A stretch of 64,000 bases of DNA, taken from NCBI GenBank assembly GCA_963704535.1, contig OY969916.1, positions 1,674,001 to 1,738,000 on the forward strand. The letters are read 5' to 3'. The notes below the pieces were generated by a model. The model saw only the letters and a program-made list of their open reading frames with translations, ran no database searches and was not told the origin of the DNA. The translations under genes and the position numbers were made by a program. Of this stretch, positions 9,437 to 18,567 are shown one piece after another. Position 1 is the stretch's first letter; each line of letters begins with the position of its first letter. Source of the DNA: G963704535 sp963704535 (lineage in GTDB: Bacteria; Chloroflexota; Chloroflexia; Chloroflexales; Roseiflexaceae).

Positions 9437-11326
9437 ATGCAAACCGCGCAACCCGTCACTACTTCACCTATGCCATCTGCGGCACGTTTTGGTCTCAAAC
9501 AACAGCTTATGCTTGCGCTCGGCCTGGTCAGCGTCCTGCTGGCGATCGTCGGCGTGGCGGCCATGGGCAGCCTGCTCAGTCTCGGTGGAGCAATGCGCCA
9601 GGCCGTCGAGGTCGATGGGCAGTTGAGTTACCTGGCCAATCAGGTCGCGATCCAGACGCTGCTGTGTCGCCGCTACGAGAAGGACCTGTTCCTGAACCTG
9701 GCCGACGTCAAGGTGCGCTCCGAGCAACAGGCCTTTTGGAACAACTCCTTCGCCGACCTGACGCGGGCGATCGACGAGTTCGACGCGGCCGCGACGACCC
9801 CGGAGGATAAGAAACTGGTGACCGTTTGGCGCAAAGAAAGCGCCACGTACCAGAAGTCTTTTCTGGAGGTCGGCCAGTGGATCGCGGCTGGCAGCGTCAC
9901 ATCGCCGGAGAGCGCGAACGGCTCGCTTGAGCCCACGAAAGAGAATATCCAAAATCTCACCGGCACAGCGCTTGATGCGGCGAAGAGCAAAGCCGAGTCG
10001 GCACAGCAGTCGGTGGCGATGATGGAGCAGCGCAGCACCACCATTTTGGTGATGATCATCGCGTTTGTCCTGCTGTCGCTGATCGTCGCGGGCGCATGGA
10101 GCGTGCTCTTCCCGCGCCGCATGATGCGCCCGATCGCGGAGTTGCAGGCGGCCACCGGCCGGATCGCCGGCGGCGACATGACCGCCAGGGTCGAGCTGGC
10201 CCGCAACGACGAGCTGGGGCTGCTGGGAGGGGCTTTCAACCAGATGGCCGACACCATCCGCAAGCATGTTGACGACTTGCGGCTGACCAACGAGGAGACC
10301 AAGCGGCTCCAGCAGGCCGAGACGGAGAGCCGCCAGCACCTGGAACTGGCGGTCGGCGAGTACCTGGCCTTCACCCAGCAGGTGTCCCACGGCGACCTGA
10401 CCCGCCGCCTGCCGCTGCGCTACGAGGGCGCGCTGGGCGAGTTGGGCCTGGGCCTCAACGCCATGGTCTCCAATCTGCACGGCGTCACCGCCCAGGTCCA
10501 GGAGGCCACCAACGCCATCGCCAGTGCCACCGCTCAGATCCTGGCCGTCACCACCGAGCAGGCTGCCTCCTCGGCCGAGCAGTCGGCCGCGATCACCGAG
10601 ACCGCCACCTCGGTCGAGGAGGTCAAAGTCATCGCCCAGCAGACCGCCCGCCAGGCCACCCAGATCGCCGAGGTGGGTCAGAGTGCGCTCCAGATCGCCA
10701 AGCAGGGCGGCCAGGCGATCGAGAGCACGATCGGCGGGATGGGCCAGGTGCGGGCGCAAGTGCGCCAGATCGCGCAACTGATGCACGCGCTGACCGGGCA
10801 CTCGCAGGCGATTGGGACGGTGATCACCACGGTGAGCGAGCTGGCCGACCAGATCAACCACCTAGGGCGCAATGTGGCGATCGAGAGCACCAGGAGCGGC
10901 AAGCAGGACCAGGAGCTGAGCGAGCTGGCGCGGCTGGTGCGCGAGTTGGCCGAGCGCAGCAAGGGAGCATCGTCGGAGGTGCGCGAGCTGCTGGTGGAGA
11001 TCCAGCAGGCGACGCGCTCGGCGGTGCAGGGCACGGAGCAGGGCAGCAAGGGGGTCGAGGAAGGTGCGGCGCTGGTCAGCCAGGCCGGCGCGGCCATCCA
11101 GCACCTGGCGGCCGAAGTGGAGCACGGGGCGCAGGCGAACGTGCAGATGGCGGCGGCAGCCCAGCAGCAGATGATCGGCATGGAGCAGATCGGCGTGGCC
11201 ATGATCGCCATCCAGCAGGCGACGACGCAGGCGCTGCTGGGCACCCAGCAGGCCGAGCAAGCCGCCCAGGATCTGCACTCCCTGGCCCAGTCGCTCCAGA
11301 GCGCCATCGCTACCTACCGGCTCTAA
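9437..11326 (+). CDS. Methyl-accepting chemotaxis receptor with helical-bundle sensor
   Basis: Starts at ATG 9437 (MQTAQP), behind a GAGGAGA ribosome site; an upstream TTG in frame is less likely. One membrane helix (about 25-48), an all-helical ligand-binding region (CRRYEKDLFLNLADVKVRSE, typical of 4HB/HBM sensors), a second helix (about 200-222), HAMP (RPIAELQAATGRIAGGDMTAR) and an MA coiled coil. From base 10302 the DNA is almost identical to the previous receptor from base 8203 (offset 2099), past the stop and into the downstream repeats. The sensor halves are unrelated, so this is a module swap or gene conversion. Same altered tip (NHLGRNVAIESTRSGKQ) as its neighbour. CheB and CheR follow; no CheA or CheW is seen in the window. 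Confidence 0.9.
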   Translation: MQTAQPVTTSPMPSAARFGLKQQLMLALGLVSVLLAIVGVAAMGSLLSLGGAMRQAVEVDGQLSYLANQVAIQTLLCRRYEKDLFLNLADVKVRSEQQAFWNNSFADLTRAIDEFDAAATTPEDKKLVTVWRKESATYQKSFLEVGQWIAAGSVTSPESANGSLEPTKENIQNLTGTALDAAKSKAESAQQSVAMMEQRSTTILVMIIAFVLLSLIVAGAWSVLFPRRMMRPIAELQAATGRIAGGDMTARVELARNDELGLLGGAFNQMADTIRKHVDDLRLTNEETKRLQQAETESRQHLELAVGEYLAFTQQVSHGDLTRRLPLRYEGALGELGLGLNAMVSNLHGVTAQVQEATNAIASATAQILAVTTEQAASSAEQSAAITETATSVEEVKVIAQQTARQATQIAEVGQSALQIAKQGGQAIESTIGGMGQVRAQVRQIAQLMHALTGHSQAIGTVITTVSELADQINHLGRNVAIESTRSGKQDQELSELARLVRELAERSKGASSEVRELLVEIQQATRSAVQGTEQGSKGVEEGAALVSQAGAAIQHLAAEVEHGAQANVQMAAAAQQQMIGMEQIGVAMIAIQQATTQALLGTQQAEQAAQDLHSLAQSLQSAIATYRL

Positions 11327-11428
11327 GAGGCTGTTTGAAAGGGGGAGTTTGAGGGGGCAGCCCCCCTCAAGAACCCCTTTCCACTACGAAGCTTCGGCGA
11401 CAAATCAACCTTTTCAGACAGCCTCTAA
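11321..11428. repeat. MITE-like element spanning the second receptor stop codon
   Basis: Left end CTCTAAGAGGCTGTTTGAAA and right end TTTTCAGACAGCCTCTAAAC are inverted repeats around a GAGGGGGCAGCCCCCCTC hairpin. Its position relative to the gene is the same as in the copy at 9222, so both were part of the duplicated segment. Confidence 0.8.
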
Positions 11429-11430
11429 AC

Positions 11431-11500
11431 GTGAAACGTGAAATGTGTTGCGTGTTGCGTGATTGGTCTTACGCAACACGCAACACGCAACACGCAACAG
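11431..11500. repeat. Heptad repeat hairpin (GTGAAAC, TGTTGCG / CGCAACA)
   Basis: Counterpart of the repeat at 9333 after the duplicated receptor: TGTTGCG arm, short loop, then four CGCAACA units. It lies in the leader of cheB. Confidence 0.8.
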
Positions 11501-11564
11501 GTATCAGCCACCGGAATGGTACACGCACAGGGCATACGCGGTCACGGTCATTTTTGGTGAATAC

Positions 11565-12749
11565 ATGGGCAAGCGTCAAGCGAATCAACCGATTCAGGTG
11601 CTGGTGGTCGAGGCCACGCGCGGGCGGCGCGAGCTGCTGACGCGGCTGTTACAGAACGCCGGTGGATTCGCCGTCGCCGGCACGGCTAGCGACGGTCCGT
11701 CGGCGATCGAGGCCACCTGCCGGCTGCACCCGGATATCATCATCATGGATGTCCGCCTACCCTCGTTTGACGGCTATGAGGTCACACGCCAGATCATGCA
11801 GCGCTGCCCGACGCCGATCGTCCTGATGAGCGGCAGCACCGGGGACGCGCGGCGGCGCTCGGTCGAGGCGCTCTCGGCCGGCGCGCTGGCGGTGGTTCGC
11901 CGGCCCGATCGGCGCGGCAATGGCGATTACGCGGCGCTGATCAGGACCCTACGCCTGATGGCCGACGTGCCGGTGGTGACGCGCCACACGCCCCGGCTGC
12001 TGTCGCCCGCCGCCCAGCGCCCGCCGCTCCCGGTGTTCGTGCCCCGCCCGCACGATGATTATCCCAATGGGGAGGACGACGGCGGCGAGCACCCGCCACT
12101 CCCGGAAACGGCGCCGCATATACTGGCGATCGCCGCGTCGACGGGTGGACCGGCGGCGATCCAAACCTTGCTCAATGGGCTGCGGATGGCCCGACCGCAC
12201 GACGATGCCGAACTGGACGGGCAGGCGGACGCCGACGTGATCGTGATGCCGCCGATCCTGATCGCCCAGCATATCGCGCGCGGCTTCGTCAACGCGCTGG
12301 CCGAGTGGCTGCGGCGCACGACGCTGCTACCGGTCCACGTCGCCCACGAGGCACAACACCTGCTGCCGGGGCATGTCTACCTGGCGGCCGATGGGCAGCA
12401 CCTGCTGGTTGGCCCGCAGGGGACTGCCGTGCTGCTGCCGGGCGCCGAGCGGGATCGCTACTGCCCCAGCGCCGATGTCTTGTTCGAGTCGGTGGCGCAG
12501 GTGTATGGCGCCAGGGCGCTCGGCGTGGTGCTGACCGGCATGGGCGATGATGGGGCGCGCGGGCTGTGGGCGCTGCGGGCGGCGGGCGGTCAGACATTCG
12601 CCCAGGACGAGGCAAGCAGCGTCGTGTATGGGATGCCGCAGGCGGCGGTCGCGGCCGGGGCAGTGGCTAGCGTCGCCCCGCTCACCAATCTGGCCGAGGT
12701 TATTGTGCATGCGCTACGCTACGGAGCAAGAACAAAGGACAAAGAATAG
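11565..12749 (+). CDS. cheB: CheB-like protein-glutamate methylesterase with degenerate receiver
   Basis: Removes methyl groups from chemoreceptors. N-terminal receiver domain (about 10-125), proline-rich linker, C-terminal methylesterase (about 183-385). The esterase triad is present: Ser in AIAASTGGP (S192), His in ILIAQHIARGF, Asp in LTGMGDDGARG. The receiver keeps the phospho-acceptor Asp62 (IIIMDVRLP) and Ser in LMSGST, but the usual acidic pair reads VVEATR and the switch lysine is replaced (VVRRPD), so phosphorylation control may be weak or changed. ATG 11565 follows TTTTTGGTGA. The C-terminal residues RTKDKE and the TAG stop are encoded by a GAACAAA heptad repeat. cheR follows after 74 bp. 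Confidence 0.85.
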   Translation: MGKRQANQPIQVLVVEATRGRRELLTRLLQNAGGFAVAGTASDGPSAIEATCRLHPDIIIMDVRLPSFDGYEVTRQIMQRCPTPIVLMSGSTGDARRRSVEALSAGALAVVRRPDRRGNGDYAALIRTLRLMADVPVVTRHTPRLLSPAAQRPPLPVFVPRPHDDYPNGEDDGGEHPPLPETAPHILAIAASTGGPAAIQTLLNGLRMARPHDDAELDGQADADVIVMPPILIAQHIARGFVNALAEWLRRTTLLPVHVAHEAQHLLPGHVYLAADGQHLLVGPQGTAVLLPGAERDRYCPSADVLFESVAQVYGARALGVVLTGMGDDGARGLWALRAAGGQTFAQDEASSVVYGMPQAAVAAGAVASVAPLTNLAEVIVHALRYGARTKDKE

Positions 12750-12805
12750 AGAACAAATACATTGTAAAAGAATATTTTGTTCTTTGTTCTGAGTTCTTTG
12801 TTCTA
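12725..12805. repeat. GAACAAA heptad repeat, inverted pair
   Basis: GAACAAA-type units run to the cheB stop, then an AT-rich loop, then TTTGTTC units. The hairpin separates cheB and cheR and supplies the last codons of cheB. Confidence 0.75.
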
Positions 12806-12823
12806 GGTGAAGGGAATGACACC

Positions 12824-13759
12824 ATGCGGGAATCAGGTGATCACACTAATCTGCGCGGCGCCCGCGCAGTCCAGCAATCGCCGGAGTTGACGGACGAGCT
12901 GTACGTTTGCTTCCGCGATCTGCTGCGCGAGCGCTGTGGCCTGCACTACCCAGAGCGCAAGCGCTCCGACCTGGCCCACGGGCTGAACCAGGCCATGAAC
13001 AGCGGGGGCTACCAGGACCTGGCGACCCTGTACGCCGATGCCCGCGTCGGCGGCCCGGCCTGGGAAACCCTGCTGGCCCAACTGACGGTCGGCGAGACCT
13101 ATTTCTTCCGCAACCAGCCGCAGTTCGATGCGCTGCGGCAGCAGCTCCTGCCGGAGTTGCTCCAGCGCCGCGGGACCATCCGTAGCCTGCGCGTCTGGAG
13201 CGCCGGCTGCGCCACCGGCGAGGAGCCCTACTCGATCGCGATGCTGCTTGGCGATTTCCTGCCGCCGGATCAGTCCTGGCAAGTCAGCATCATGGCGACC
13301 GACCTGAACCCGCGCTTTCTGACCCGCGCCCGCGAGGCGCTGTATAGCGAATGGTCATTTCGCGAGACGAACGAGGCCCAGCGGGCGCGCTTCTGGGTCC
13401 AGGAGGGCAACCGCTGGCGGCTGCGGCCCGAGATCCGCCGCATGGCGCTCTTCTCGCGCCTCAACCTGGCCGAGCCGAGCTATCCGGCGATCGGCAACGG
13501 CACCTGCGCGATGGATATTATCTTCTGCCGCAATGTGATGATCTATTTCGACGAGGAGACCACCCGGCAGGTCGTCGATCGGCTGTACGCGGCGCTGTCG
13601 CCGGGCGGCTGGCTGCTGGTGGGGCACGCCGAGCCGCAGGCCGGCCTATACCAGCAGTTCGAGGTCCACAACTTCCCAAACACCATTATCTACCGCAAGC
13701 CGCTCGACGCGCCGCCCTTCACCAACCTGGCCGACGGCGCCCCCGGCACCTGGCCTTGA
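12824..13759 (+). CDS. cheR: CheR chemotaxis methyltransferase
   Basis: S-adenosylmethionine-dependent methylation of receptor glutamates. 311 residues, with the all-helical N domain (CGLHYPERKRSDLAHGL), TVGETYFFR, the SAM-binding WSAGCATGEEPYSIAM, MATDLNPRFL and the conserved IIFCRNVMIYFDEETT. Length and motifs are as in standard CheR. ATG 12824 is preceded by GTGAAGGGAATGACACC. It likely forms a unit with cheB and the two receptors. After the stop comes a block of repeats. Confidence 0.93.
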   Translation: MRESGDHTNLRGARAVQQSPELTDELYVCFRDLLRERCGLHYPERKRSDLAHGLNQAMNSGGYQDLATLYADARVGGPAWETLLAQLTVGETYFFRNQPQFDALRQQLLPELLQRRGTIRSLRVWSAGCATGEEPYSIAMLLGDFLPPDQSWQVSIMATDLNPRFLTRAREALYSEWSFRETNEAQRARFWVQEGNRWRLRPEIRRMALFSRLNLAEPSYPAIGNGTCAMDIIFCRNVMIYFDEETTRQVVDRLYAALSPGGWLLVGHAEPQAGLYQQFEVHNFPNTIIYRKPLDAPPFTNLADGAPGTWP

Positions 13760-13794
13760 GATACGGCATGTCCGATTTACGATGGCCGGGACGC

Positions 13795-13851
13795 CGTGGC
13801 GCGCCGATCGAACACCGGGACACATCGAACCCGTGGCGCGCCGATCGAACA
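13795..13851. repeat. Direct repeat CGTGGCGCGCCGATCGAACA, two copies
   Basis: Identical 20-bp units at 13795-13814 and 13832-13851 (period 37), with a shorter third relative just after. Start of a 300-bp gene-free patch (13760-14091) that holds only repeats. Confidence 0.7.
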
Positions 13852-13868
13852 TCGTGGCGCATCGAACC

Positions 13869-13973
13869 GTAGGGGCGCAGCAGTTGCCCTATAGAGACAA
13901 CGGGACATGTTCTGGCACGCTCGTTGTAGATCGATGTGGTCCTGATCTATTGATGCAACTGCTGCGCCCCTAC
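13869..13973. repeat. 105-bp element with perfect 19-bp terminal inverted repeats
   Basis: GTAGGGGCGCAGCAGTTGC at 13869-13887 is exactly inverted at 13955-13973. The inside carries no gene. The form is that of a miniature inverted-repeat transposable element, distinct from the AGAGGCTGTCTG family. Confidence 0.75.
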
Positions 13974-13975
13974 AG

Positions 13976-14043
13976 CATTGTCATCGGCACCGCATCGCCA
14001 TCGCCCCGGCCATTGTCATCGGCACGGCATCGCCATCGCCCCA
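13976..14043. repeat. Direct repeat of about 35 bp, two copies
   Basis: CATTGTCATCGGCACCGCAT... (13976-14010) is repeated with one change at 14011-14043, immediately after the inverted-repeat element. Confidence 0.7.
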
Positions 14044-14053
14044 ACCACCGAAT

Positions 14054-14090
14054 CACGCAATACGCAACACGCAACACACAACACGCAACC
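14054..14090. repeat. CGCAACA heptad repeat
   Basis: About five tandem CGCAACA-like units at the 3' end of the response-regulator gene. Confidence 0.7.
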
Positions 14091-14091
14091 A

Positions 14092-14916
14092 TCAATTTGC
14101 CGACCCTGCCATCGCGTACGAAGCGCTTTCCCAGCGGTAGCCCACGCCGCGCACACTCAACAGGTGCTGGGGCTGCTGTGGGTCAAGCTCCAGCTTGCGG
14201 CGCAGGCGCACGATATGCGGGCGAATGAGTTGGCGCGCCTCCTCCTCGTCGTTGGCCGGCGTCTGAATCGCCTGGGTCAGCCGCAGGCAGGAGATCACGG
14301 CGCCGGGCTGATTGAGCAGCTCCAGCAGGATCGCGAACTCGCTGGGCGTCACGTCCATGCTGCGGTCGTGCATGGAGACGATATGGCGCCGCACATCGAG
14401 CCGCAGCGGGCCGGCCTCGTACACCACGCCTGGCGCCGATGGTGCCGACGCGCCGAGCGCCAGCTCCTGGAGCATGCCCGCGTTTTGCAGCACCGACTGA
14501 AGGTGGGTGTACACCGACTTGAGCTGCTCGGCCTGCGCCCGCGCCGCGCGGTAATCGGCCAGCACCGCCGCCACCCGCTCGCGCAGCGCGTCGACGCTGA
14601 TCGGCTTGAGCAGGTAGTCGGCGGCGCCGTGGCGCAGCGCCGCGATCGCGCTGGGGAGCGAGCCGTGCGCGGTCAGCATCATGATCTGCATCCCCGGCCA
14701 CTGCTCGCGGGCGGTGCTCATGATCTGCACGCCGTCCAGATCGCCGAGCCGCAGATCAAGCAGCAGCAGATCGATGCCGGGGCGGCTCAGGCGCTCCAGC
14801 GCCTCGGTGCCGCTGCACGCCAGCTCGACCGCGTAGCCGGCGCGCCGTAGCGCATCACCCATGACGCGCCGCACGACCGTTTCGTCATCGACGATCAGGA
14901 TGGTTTCAGATGTCAT
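14092..14916 (-). CDS. OmpR/PhoB-type response regulator with long linker
   Basis: A 274-residue regulator. Receiver domain (1-120) with all key residues: acidic IVDDE, phospho-Asp in LLLLDLRLGD, Thr in MLTAHG, Lys in LLKPI. A helical linker of about 45 residues follows (ARAQAEQLKSVYTHLQSVLQ), then a winged-helix DNA-binding domain (TPSEFAILLELLNQPGAVIS ... HIVRLRRKLELD ... LLSVRGVGYRW). The linker is longer than in classic OmpR-family proteins. Its ATG (14916) overlaps the end of the upstream histidine kinase gene by 11 bp, so the pair is translationally coupled and surely cognate. Confidence 0.9.
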   Translation of the reverse strand: MTSETILIVDDETVVRRVMGDALRRAGYAVELACSGTEALERLSRPGIDLLLLDLRLGDLDGVQIMSTAREQWPGMQIMMLTAHGSLPSAIAALRHGAADYLLKPISVDALRERVAAVLADYRAARAQAEQLKSVYTHLQSVLQNAGMLQELALGASAPSAPGVVYEAGPLRLDVRRHIVSMHDRSMDVTPSEFAILLELLNQPGAVISCLRLTQAIQTPANDEEEARQLIRPHIVRLRRKLELDPQQPQHLLSVRGVGYRWESASYAMAGSAN

Positions 14917-17343
14917 CGTTCTCCTCGCTCCCTTCGTTTTCCTCGCTCCAAGGTAGATAGACCGTTACGGTGGTGCCGACGTTGACGGTGCTGGTGATAT
15001 CGATATGCCCCTGGTGCTGCTGAATAATCTGATGGCTCAGGTACAGTCCCAGCCCGAGCCCCTGGGCCGTGCCGGTGGCGAATGGCTCGAACAGCCGGCT
15101 GAGTTGCCGGGGGCTGATGCCCACGCCGGTATCGGCGACGCTGAACCGGGACATCCGCCGGTCCGCGTCGGCCTGGGTCGCGATCGAGATCACCCCGCCG
15201 TCGGGCATGGCCGAGGCGGCGTTGAGCATTAGGTTCACCAGCACCTGGTGTAGCGCGCCCGGCTGCGCGTTGACGGGCGGAAGATCGGGCGCGAGTATCA
15301 GCTCCAACTTGATCTGGTCGCGCCGCAGTTGCGCCGCCGTGATTCGCTGGACCGTGCGGATCACCTGGTGCAGATCGACCTGCTCCCAGACCTGGCGGGG
15401 CGGGCGATACAGGTCGCGCAGTTGCGCCAGGATGTGCGACATCCGCGCCAGCTCGCCTTTGGCCAGGTCCAGGTACTCGGCGGTCGAGGCGGGCAGCGGC
15501 CCCTCTTCACGGCACAGCTCCAGGCAGCTCCGCACGCTTTGGAGCGGGTTGCCGACCTCGTGGACCACGCTGGCGGCCAGGCGCCCAAGCGAGGCGAGTT
15601 GCTCGTGGAGCAGCAGTTGGCGGTGCAACTCTTCCTGCCGGGTCACATCACGCCAGCGCTCGATCACCTGCGTTCCCTCCTCGGCCCTGACCGTGTAGCG
15701 GTCGATCTCGTACCAGCGCTGCTGGCCGCCCAGATCGGTACGGCGCACGCGCCGGGCCGCCGGGTCGGCGGCCGCGGCTCGAAGGCGAGCCGACCGCGCT
15801 GCTCCAGCTCCTCGGCCAGCGCCCCGTAGTGCTGGCCCACCACCTCCTGCGGCTCAAGCTCCAATACCTCGCGGCTGAAGGTGTCGTTGGCGGTCAGCAC
15901 CCGCGCCTGCGCGTCGAGCAGCACCAGCCCGTCGGGCAGATGATCGAACACGATCCGCAGCAGGTCGCGGCTGTGCCGGAGCTGGCTGGTGCGCTCGCGG
16001 ACTTCCTCCTGGAGCAGCTCGGTGCGCCGGTGAAGCTGGTCGATCATCTGGCGATTGGCGAACGCGGCCGCAGCGACATTGGTCAGGATCGTCAGCATCG
16101 ACCAGATGCGCGCGGAGAACACCGCCGTGCCATGCGCCCGGCATACCAGCGCGAACACGCCGGTCAGCGCGCCATTGTGCAGCATCGGCAGGGCCACACA
16201 CACCAGGCTCGGCCCGGCGTTCGGCACCACCTCGGTGATTGTCGTGCGGTCGCGCCAGGCGCGCGCGGCCGCGGCCGTCAGCGCGGCCATCACGTCGTCG
16301 GCGCCGACTGCAGCGACCAGGGACAGGGCGCCGCTACCGGCCTCGGGGAGGAACAGCGCCGTGTGGTAGGCGTCGAACAAGGCGCCGCTTTTATCCAGCA
16401 GCTCGGCGGCCAGGTCGGCGGGCGAACGCTCGGTGGTCGTGAACTGGCTCAGTGCGAACAGCGACAGCGCCTGCGCGCGGTGGCTCTGCTCCTCGGCGCG
16501 GTAGCGGGCGGCGTCGAGCGCGGTGCTGGCATACGCCGCGACGCCTGTGAACAGCGACAGGTCCTGCTCGGCGAAGCGCCCCGGCGCCCCGTGCGTGATC
16601 GTCAGCACACCGAACGCCGCCAATCCATCACTCAGGGGCAGCGCGAGCGCGCTGCCGGTGGCCGCCTCGTCGCCGATCGGCACCCAGCGCTCGTCCTGTG
16701 CCAGATCGGCCAGTACGATCGCCTGGCCCTGGCGCAGCGCCAGGCCCGCCAGGCCGCGCTCCAGCATGCGGCCGGCCTGCCCGGACGGCACCGGCGCCAA
16801 CTGTCCATCGGTAATCGCGACCGCGTGCTCGATCATGCCATCCGGGCCGACCAGGATGATGCCGGCGCGCTCGACATCGGCGCCGGCGACGACCGCGCGG
16901 AGCAGCGCGCCGCAGATGGCCGGCGGATCGAGCGACGCGCGCAGATCGACCGCCAGGCGCGCCATCAGCGCCGCGCGCCGCGCTTGATCGTGCGCCGCGC
17001 GGCGCTGCGCCTGCTGGCTCTCGTGCATGGCATTGTAGGCGCGGACCAGCGGAAGCAGCTCGGTCGGCAGATCGCGCTCGTCGATCCGGTCGGCGTGCTC
17101 GCCCGGCCCAGTGGCCAGGGTCGTGTTGAGCCGACGCAGCGACCGCGAGAGCCTGGTGCTGTGCCAGCCCCCGATCAGCAGCGCGCAGAGCGCGCCCATC
17201 CCCAGGGTCGGCAGGATCGTGGAGAAAGCGTTCTCCACGCCGCCGGAGCCGGGCCGCACGGACGCGATCCACGCGACCAGCCCCAGCGCTGCGAGCGCCG
17301 CGATGAAGTCGAGATAGAACCGGGAGCGTGTAAGCCGTGACAT
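14906..17343 (-). CDS. Membrane histidine kinase with GAF and PAS domains (one frame break)
   Basis: Two membrane helices (about residues 8-28 and 42-62) and a HAMP-like stretch are followed by two GAF domains (about 140-275 and 300-430), a coiled coil and a PAS domain (DHLPDGLVLLDAQARVLTAN). Then the kinase core: H box SVVHEVGNPLQS, N box LVNLMLNAASAM, G1 box DTGVGI, G2 box GLGLGLYLS. The frame changes near 15765-15775, between LAFEPR and AARRVRRTDLGG; joining the frames gives a normal PAS-to-HisKA passage, so one indel is likely. ATG 17343 sits behind GGAGTAGACCG. It phosphorylates the regulator at 14092 by inference. Signals sensed by the GAF domains are unknown. Confidence 0.87.
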
Positions 17344-17719
17344 CGGTCTACTCCGGGATCAAGCGCATAGCGGCAAGCCAGGGCGTTGCCTATAGCAGCA
17401 CTGATACCACACACGGGCGATGGCGTACACAGCCTTTACCAAGTTAGCTCGTCCATTTGGTGGGATTGGAACAGCGTTGCCGTTCCACTATCTATAACCG
17501 CGCTGGGAGGGCAAAAGTGATGATATTGCAAGTACTCGTGAACAAACTGTGATGAAATTGTGCGATTGGAAATCGTAAACTGCTTAAAATCAATATAATG
17601 ACAAACCGGAGATATTCCGGCTTGTTGTGTGCGATAAGTGATCGTAACTATTGAGAAGTTGCGGTAATTGACCTGTAATGTTGCTGTAATCTTGGCCTAT
17701 TGCCATCGAGTATTACTTC
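17344..17719. other. Gene-free, AT-richer divergent upstream region
   Basis: About 375 bp between the minus-strand kinase start and the repeats before the Roadblock gene. No open frame with coding character, RNA gene or clear promoter could be supported. Base composition is clearly more AT-rich than the flanks, in keeping with a regulatory region for the divergent kinase and Roadblock transcripts. Confidence 0.5.
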
Positions 17720-17858
17720 TCTCTGAAACAATCTGTGGTGGAGAAGGGTCTTGAGGGGCGGCCCCTCAAACTCCCCCTGTTCGGACAGCCTCTGTGAAAC
17801 AATCGGTGGTGGAGAAGGATCTTGAGGGGGTTGCCCCTCAAACTCCCCCTGTTTGGAC
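17720..17858. repeat. Two tandem G-rich hairpin elements
   Basis: Two related units share CTCTGTGAAACAATC-like starts, TGGTGGAGAAGG, and inner hairpins (TTGAGGGGCGGCCCCTCAA and TTGAGGGGGTTGCCCCTCAA). They are members of the MITE-like family in head-to-tail order, with only partial outer inverted repeats. Confidence 0.7.
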
Positions 17859-18019
17859 GTACGTCACTCGTCGGTAAGGCTATTAAACGGTCAGGTTTTT
17901 GTTGTGGTCCGGTTATGGAACAACACAGGCGCCCGATGTACACTGGCGATAGCACGAACGACCGGCGACTTGGAGTCGCTGACAATCCCCGTAACAACAG
18001 GAAAGGAAAGGGTACTACC

Positions 18020-18526
18020 ATGTCAACACGCCTGGAGCAAATCACGGCGATCCTGGATCGGCTGTCCACCAACGGCGGCAGCGACATCACCGGCGCGGTA
18101 GCAGTCAACACCGACGGCATCGTCCTGGCCTCCCGCATGGCCGGCGATCACAACGCGGATCGGGTCGGCGCGGTCGCGGCGACCATGATCGGCGTCACCA
18201 AGCGCGTCTCGGGCGACCTCAAACTCGGTGTGGCGGAAGAAGCGATCATCAAGGCCGAGAACGGCCTGTTTGTGGTGCTGCCGGCCGGCGACCAGAGCTT
18301 GCTGGCGGTCAACCTGCGCCAGGGGGCCAGCCTGGGCATCGCGCTGATCGAGGCCCGCGAAGCGGCCGCTGCGATCGGTCGTGCGCTCTCAGGAGCGGCC
18401 AGTTGCGCGATCGTATCATCGATCCACAGGCCCTCGCGAACGTGGGGGCCATGCATATGTCGGTACGCAGATTGGGGTGTTCCTGTGGTCGAACGATACG
18501 TGCCAAGCTGTACTGGTCCTCGATGA
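18020..18526 (+). CDS. Roadblock/LC7-domain protein
   Basis: ATG 18020 follows AGGAAAGGGTACTACC, a good ribosome site. The first ~115 residues form a Roadblock/LC7 domain: LEQITAILDRLSTNGGSDI, GAVAVNTDGIVLASRM, DRVGAVAATMIGV and FVVLPAGDQSLLAVNL. In bacteria such proteins (MglB-like) act on Ras-like GTPases or serve as dimeric platforms; no small GTPase is in this window. The last ~45 residues (from SIHRPSRTWG) look unlike the family and may be read in a shifted frame. The stop TGA at 18524 overlaps a possible ATG for the next gene, so the two are coupled. It heads the run that leads to the VWA and tubulin-like genes. Confidence 0.8.
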   Translation: MSTRLEQITAILDRLSTNGGSDITGAVAVNTDGIVLASRMAGDHNADRVGAVAATMIGVTKRVSGDLKLGVAEEAIIKAENGLFVVLPAGDQSLLAVNLRQGASLGIALIEAREAAAAIGRALSGAASCAIVSSIHRPSRTWGPCICRYADWGVPVVERYVPSCTGPR

Positions 18527-18567
18527 TGCCGCGTGTGGAGAAGCAGCCCGCGGCAAGGAGCGGACGA

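Noticed and set aside
9464..10861. 465-residue minus-strand frame opposite the second receptor
   Set aside because: Low-complexity Leu/Gly/Asp pattern (DLGGLAGGLLG) arises from the complement of the receptor coiled coil; no domain or ribosome site.
13978..14850. 290-residue + strand frame opposite the response regulator
   Set aside because: It begins within direct repeats and mirrors the regulator; no independent support.
15829..17340. 503-residue open frame on the + strand opposite the histidine kinase
   Set aside because: It mirrors the kinase gene codon by codon; the kinase has clear GAF, PAS and HisKA motifs, while this frame has none. Long antisense frames are usual in GC-rich DNA.
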